In this document: in pieces, positions 22,051 to 24,735 of the stretch
Layout: each line of letters starts with the position of its first letter
Numbering within the stretch: the first letter of the stretch is position 1
Assembly (NCBI GenBank): GCA_900552855.1
Contig: USBG01000009.1
Coordinates: forward strand, 1 to 24,735
Length of the DNA: 24,735 bases
Direction: 5' to 3'
Source of the DNA: an uncultured Phascolarctobacterium sp.
Lineage (GTDB): Bacteria > Bacillota > Negativicutes > Acidaminococcales > Acidaminococcaceae
Made by a program: the position numbers and the translations under genes
The notes under the pieces: model-generated
What the model was told of the DNA's origin: nothing
Database searches by the model: none
Seen by the model: the letters and a program-made list of their open reading frames with translations, nothing else

Positions 22051-23577
22051 TTGTCTACTCAAGAAAGAATTGAGAAAATGCTCAAAAAGTCCGAAGTGAT
22101 TCTGGCTGCTGGCGGCGAAAAACGCGTTGCTAAACAACATGAATCCGGCAAAATGACCGCACGCGAAAGAATCGCTGCACTGCTCGACGAAGGTTCCTTT
22201 GTTGAACTCGACCGTTTCGTACGTCATCGTTGCTACAACTTCGGTCAAGAAAAGAAAGAACTGCCTGGTGAAGGCGTAACCACCGGTTACGGCACTGTTG
22301 ATGGCCGTCTGGTTTACGTTTTCGCACAAGACTTCACCGTTGAAGGTGGCTCTCTCGGCGAAATGCACGCTGCAAAAATCGTTAAAGTACAACGCCTGGC
22401 TCTGAAAATGGGTGCTCCGTTGGTTGGCCTGAACGATTCCGGCGGTGCTCGTATTCAAGAGGCTATTGACGCTCTGGCTGGCTATGGTAAAATCTTCTTC
22501 GAAAACACCATCGCTTCTGGCGTAGTTCCTCAAATCTCCGCTATCATGGGTCCTTCCGCTGGCGGCGCTGTTTACAGCCCTGCTCTGACTGACTTCATCT
22601 ACATGGTAAAGAACACTTCCAAAATGTTCATTACCGGTCCTGCAGTTGTTAAGTCCGTAACCGGTGAAGACGTAACCCAAGAACAACTGGGTGGCGCTAT
22701 GACCCACAACAGCACTTCTGGTGTTGCTCACTTCGCTGCTGAAAACGACGAAGACTGCCTGCAACAAATCCGTTACCTGCTCTCCTTCCTGCCTTCCAAC
22801 AACATGGAAACCGCTCCGATTGTAGAGACTGGCGACGATCCGATGCGTATTGAAGAAAGCCTGAACAGCATCTGCCCCGATAACTCCAACCAAGCATATG
22901 ACATGTATGAAGTTATCAAAGCTATCGTTGATAATGGCGAATTCTACGAATCTCAAGTTCACTTCGCTAAGAACATCATTACCTGCTTCGCTCGTATGGA
23001 TGGTCAAACCGTAGGTATCATTGCTAACCAACCGAAAGTAATGGCTGGTTGCCTGGATATCAACGCTTCCGACAAAGCTTCTCGCTTCATCCGTTTCTGC
23101 GACGCTTTCAACATTCCTCTGCTGAACCTGGTAGACGTTCCTGGCTTCCTGCCCGGCTGCAACCAAGAGTACGGCGGCATCATCCGTCACGGCGCTAAAC
23201 TGCTGTATGCTTACTCTGAAGCAACCGTTCCTAAAATCACTCTGGTAACCCGTAAAGCTTACGGCGGTTCCTATCTGGCAATGTGCTCTCAAGACTTGGG
23301 CGCTGACCAAGTTATTGCATGGCCGACCGCTGAAATCGCAGTTATGGGTCCTGCAGGCGCTGCTAACATCATCTTCAAGAAAGATCCTGATGTTGAAGCT
23401 AAGACCAAAGAGTACATCGACAACTTCGCTACTCCGTACCAAGCAGCTATGCGCGGCATGGTAGACATGGTTATCGAACCGAAAAACTCTCGTCCCACCA
23501 TCATCAATGCTCTGCAAATGCTGGAAAGCAAACGCGAAACCCGTCCGGCAAAACGCCACGGCAACATTCCTTTGTAA
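22051..23577 (+). CDS. mmdA: Methylmalonyl-CoA decarboxylase alpha subunit (carboxyltransferase)
   Basis: This 508-residue carboxyltransferase moves the carboxyl group of (S)-methylmalonyl-CoA to the biotin of the carrier subunit, releasing propionyl-CoA. It has the two crotonase-like halves of the PccB/MmdA family: LNDSGGARIQEAIDAL and IMGPSAGGAVYSPA in the first, and GFLPGCNQEYGGIIRHGAKLLYAY and KAYGGSYLAM in the second. By sequence alone it could be the beta subunit of propionyl-CoA carboxylase. The following delta, biotin-carrier and membrane beta genes identify the Na+-pumping decarboxylase. The start is TTG 22051 with GGAGGTG 6 nt before it. An upstream ATG runs into a stop after four codons. 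A TTG start is notable in so strongly codon-optimised a gene. Confidence 0.94.
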   Translation: MSTQERIEKMLKKSEVILAAGGEKRVAKQHESGKMTARERIAALLDEGSFVELDRFVRHRCYNFGQEKKELPGEGVTTGYGTVDGRLVYVFAQDFTVEGGSLGEMHAAKIVKVQRLALKMGAPLVGLNDSGGARIQEAIDALAGYGKIFFENTIASGVVPQISAIMGPSAGGAVYSPALTDFIYMVKNTSKMFITGPAVVKSVTGEDVTQEQLGGAMTHNSTSGVAHFAAENDEDCLQQIRYLLSFLPSNNMETAPIVETGDDPMRIEESLNSICPDNSNQAYDMYEVIKAIVDNGEFYESQVHFAKNIITCFARMDGQTVGIIANQPKVMAGCLDINASDKASRFIRFCDAFNIPLLNLVDVPGFLPGCNQEYGGIIRHGAKLLYAYSEATVPKITLVTRKAYGGSYLAMCSQDLGADQVIAWPTAEIAVMGPAGAANIIFKKDPDVEAKTKEYIDNFATPYQAAMRGMVDMVIEPKNSRPTIINALQMLESKRETRPAKRHGNIPL

Positions 23578-23634
23578 TTCACAAGCAATTGCTTAGTGCT
23601 TAACCCTATTTAAGTTAAAGATGAGGTGAAATAA

Positions 23635-23982
23635 ATGGGTCCTGTTACTACTAATCCTTGGCTGATCGCACTGATCAATATGACCATCGTATTCGGCGTA
23701 CTGATTGCTTTGGGCGTACTGATGAGCGTTCTCCAAATTATCGATCCGACTAAAAAAAAAGTTGCTAAACCGGCAGTAGCTCCTACTCCGGCAGCAGCTC
23801 CCGCACCGGTAGCAGCAGCTCCGGTACAAGATGATAGCGAAATCATCGCTGTTATCGCTGCAGCAGTTGCAGCTTGCGGCGTAAGTGCAGACCAAATCGC
23901 TTGCGTACGTCGTCTTCCTAACAATGGCTGGACTGTAAATGCTCGTGTTGAAGCTATCAGCGTTCGTAAAGAATGCTTCTAA
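23635..23982 (+). CDS. mmdD: Methylmalonyl-CoA decarboxylase delta subunit (OadG family)
   Basis: In this 115-residue protein one transmembrane helix (about residues 9-36) is followed by basic residues (TKKKVAK), an Ala/Pro-rich flexible linker (about 45-62), and a conserved soluble tail with IAVIAAAVAAC and VRRLPNNGW. It anchors the carboxyltransferase to the membrane pump and helps to assemble the complex. GAGGTG precedes ATG 23635. In Veillonella a short epsilon gene (mmdE) follows mmdD, but only 53 nt separate mmdD from the biotin carrier here. Confidence 0.88.
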   Translation: MGPVTTNPWLIALINMTIVFGVLIALGVLMSVLQIIDPTKKKVAKPAVAPTPAAAPAPVAAAPVQDDSEIIAVIAAAVAACGVSADQIACVRRLPNNGWTVNARVEAISVRKECF

Positions 23983-24035
23983 TTGTCCTTTAGTAATTAA
24001 TAATTTTAAACGAGATTTTAAGGAGGATTATATCC

Positions 24036-24398
24036 ATGAAAAAGTATACTATCACCGTTAATGGTACCGCATACGAAGTTGAAGTTGAAGAAGCTGGCGT
24101 TGTAGCTTCTGCTCCGAAAGCTGCTGCTCCGAAAGCTGCTCCGGCTCCCGCTCCGGCTCCGAAAGCTGCTGCTCCTGTTGCTGCAGGTGCTACCACCGTT
24201 TCCGCTCCGATGCCCGGCAAAGTTCTGTCCGTTAACTGCAAAGTTGGCGACGCAGTAAAAGCTGGCGACGTTCTGATGATTCTGGAAGCTATGAAAATGC
24301 AAAACGAAATCATGGCTCCGGCTGACGGCACCGTTAGCGACGTTCCCGTATCCGCTAACCAAACCGTTTCCACCGGCGACGTTATGATCGTTCTCTAA
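24036..24398 (+). CDS. mmdC: Methylmalonyl-CoA decarboxylase gamma subunit, biotin carrier
   Basis: This 120-residue biotinyl protein has an N-terminal beta segment (KKYTITVNG), an Ala/Pro/Lys linker (about 23-50) encoded by near-repeats of GCTGCTCCGAAA, and a biotinyl domain. Biotin is attached to Lys87 in EAMKMQNE, 33 residues from the C-terminus as usual. It swings between the carboxyltransferase (MmdA) and the Na+-pumping decarboxylase (MmdB). AAGGAGG precedes ATG 24036. Confidence 0.95.
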   Translation: MKKYTITVNGTAYEVEVEEAGVVASAPKAAAPKAAPAPAPAPKAAAPVAAGATTVSAPMPGKVLSVNCKVGDAVKAGDVLMILEAMKMQNEIMAPADGTVSDVPVSANQTVSTGDVMIVL

Positions 24399-24414
24399 TT
24401 CTAAGTTTTTCATA

Positions 24415-24442
24415 TTAGCTTGTAGTTCGCAATACAAACTAA
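24415..24442 (+). other. Weak hairpin after mmdC
   Basis: TTAG plus TTGTA (24415-24424) pairs with TACAA plus CTAA (24433-24442), with one C/A mismatch and an 8-nt loop. TTTAGTCT follows. This is at most a weak terminator. Confidence 0.3.
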
Positions 24443-24463
24443 TTTAGTCTAACCCTGATCCTA

Positions 24464-24491
24464 GGAGAGCTCCATTCGCAAGGAGCTCTCC
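24464..24491 (+). other. Strong intercistronic hairpin without U tract (mmdC to mmdB)
   Basis: GGAGAGCTCC (24464-24473) pairs perfectly with GGAGCTCTCC (24482-24491) around an 8-nt loop. ACAAATTG follows, with no U tract. It lies 27 nt before the mmdB start. Confidence 0.7.
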
Positions 24492-24518
24492 ACAAATTGA
24501 AAATTGGGAGGATATTAA

Positions 24519-24735
24519 ATGGAAGCATTTCTCGTTGCTTTAGCATCTGTTTGGGCAGATTCTGGTTTTTCTGCTTTAACTAGCGGCCATGTAATCATGA
24601 TCCTCGTTGGTCTGATTCTTCTGTACATGGCTATCGGCAAGGGTTTTGAGCCCCTGCTGCTTTCCCCGATCGCATTCGGTTGTATCTTAGCTAATATTCC
24701 TAAAAACGGTTTCGAAGCTCCTGGCGTAATGTCCG
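24519..24735 (+). CDS. mmdB: Methylmalonyl-CoA decarboxylase beta subunit, Na+ pump (5' part only)
   Basis: The first 72 codons are inside the window and the gene runs off the end. The hydrophobic segment VIMILVGLILLYMAIGKG followed by FEPLLLSPIAFGCILANIP is the typical N-terminus of the OadB/MmdB/GcdB family. These proteins sit in the inner membrane, decarboxylate carboxybiotin and export Na+. Full-length members have about 370-430 residues. GGAGG precedes ATG 24519. Confidence 0.93.
   Translation, partial: MEAFLVALASVWADSGFSALTSGHVIMILVGLILLYMAIGKGFEPLLLSPIAFGCILANIPKNGFEAPGVMS

Noticed and set aside
21961..23559. Minus-strand open frame of 532 codons opposite mmdA
   Set aside because: Same codon-bias artefact as the other two. 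No recognisable domain.
23583..23594. 12-bp palindrome AAGCAATTGCTT between mmdA and mmdD
   Set aside because: It is self-complementary without a loop, has no promoter around it, and is likely to be chance.
24105..24180. Short tandem-like repeats of GCTGCTCCGAAA
   Set aside because: They encode the Ala/Pro/Lys linker of the biotin carrier and are normal for such linkers, not a mobile or CRISPR repeat.

Overview
The window looks like a chromosomal piece of a low-GC, anaerobic, diderm Firmicute (class Negativicutes, most like the Acidaminococcaceae, e.g. a Phascolarctobacterium-type succinate user). This placement is inferred from four things seen together: an outer-membrane autotransporter, Firmicute-style T-box and SD signals, a trimeric NAD-linked [FeFe]-hydrogenase operon, and a complete succinate-to-propionate operon ending in a Na+-pumping decarboxylase. 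All genes are on the + strand.

Region by region. (1) 1-2770: a type V autotransporter gene. Its promoter has a G7 run between -35 and -10 and a perfect palindrome touching the -35. It is followed by a double terminator. The window starts inside a near-identical double terminator, so a related surface gene probably lies just upstream. (2) 2907-4214: an O-antigen-ligase-like membrane protein. (3) 4520-7305: a T-box-controlled methionine unit, metA (with the Glu111 signature of acetyl-CoA users) and metY. (4) 7594-11010: a small operon of two DRTGG-domain proteins, a SpoIIAB-like ATPase, an [FeFe]-hydrogenase-like protein with an altered H-cluster motif plus an extra C-terminal Fe-S domain, and a PHP phosphoesterase. 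It looks like a redox or H2 sensing module. (5) 11048-16263: the catalytic hydrogenase operon: HydC/HndA, a stand-alone HATPase, HndB, HydB/HndC, HydA/HndD. (6) 16403-24735 (runs off the end): succinate decarboxylation. Propionyl-CoA:succinate CoA transferase, methylmalonyl-CoA mutase large and small subunits, MeaB chaperone, epimerase, then methylmalonyl-CoA decarboxylase alpha, delta, biotin carrier and the start of the beta (membrane pump) subunit.

How they work together: succinate is activated with CoA taken from propionyl-CoA, isomerised to (R)-methylmalonyl-CoA, epimerised to (S), and decarboxylated to propionyl-CoA with Na+ export. Propionyl-CoA then re-enters the cycle. Most genes of region 6 use a strongly restricted codon set (AAC, GAC, ATC, CTG, CAA) typical of very high expression, unlike the AT-rich codon use elsewhere. 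Several of its intergenic gaps hold strong hairpins without a U tract, and its leader holds a candidate 23-codon peptide overlapping a terminator hairpin.

The metabolic genes belong to known families. The least explained parts are the hydrogenase-like sensory cluster, the candidate attenuator ahead of the CoA transferase, the hairpins inside the succinate operon, and the potentially phase-variable surface-protein promoter. No tRNA, rRNA, CRISPR array, insertion sequence or prophage gene was recognised.
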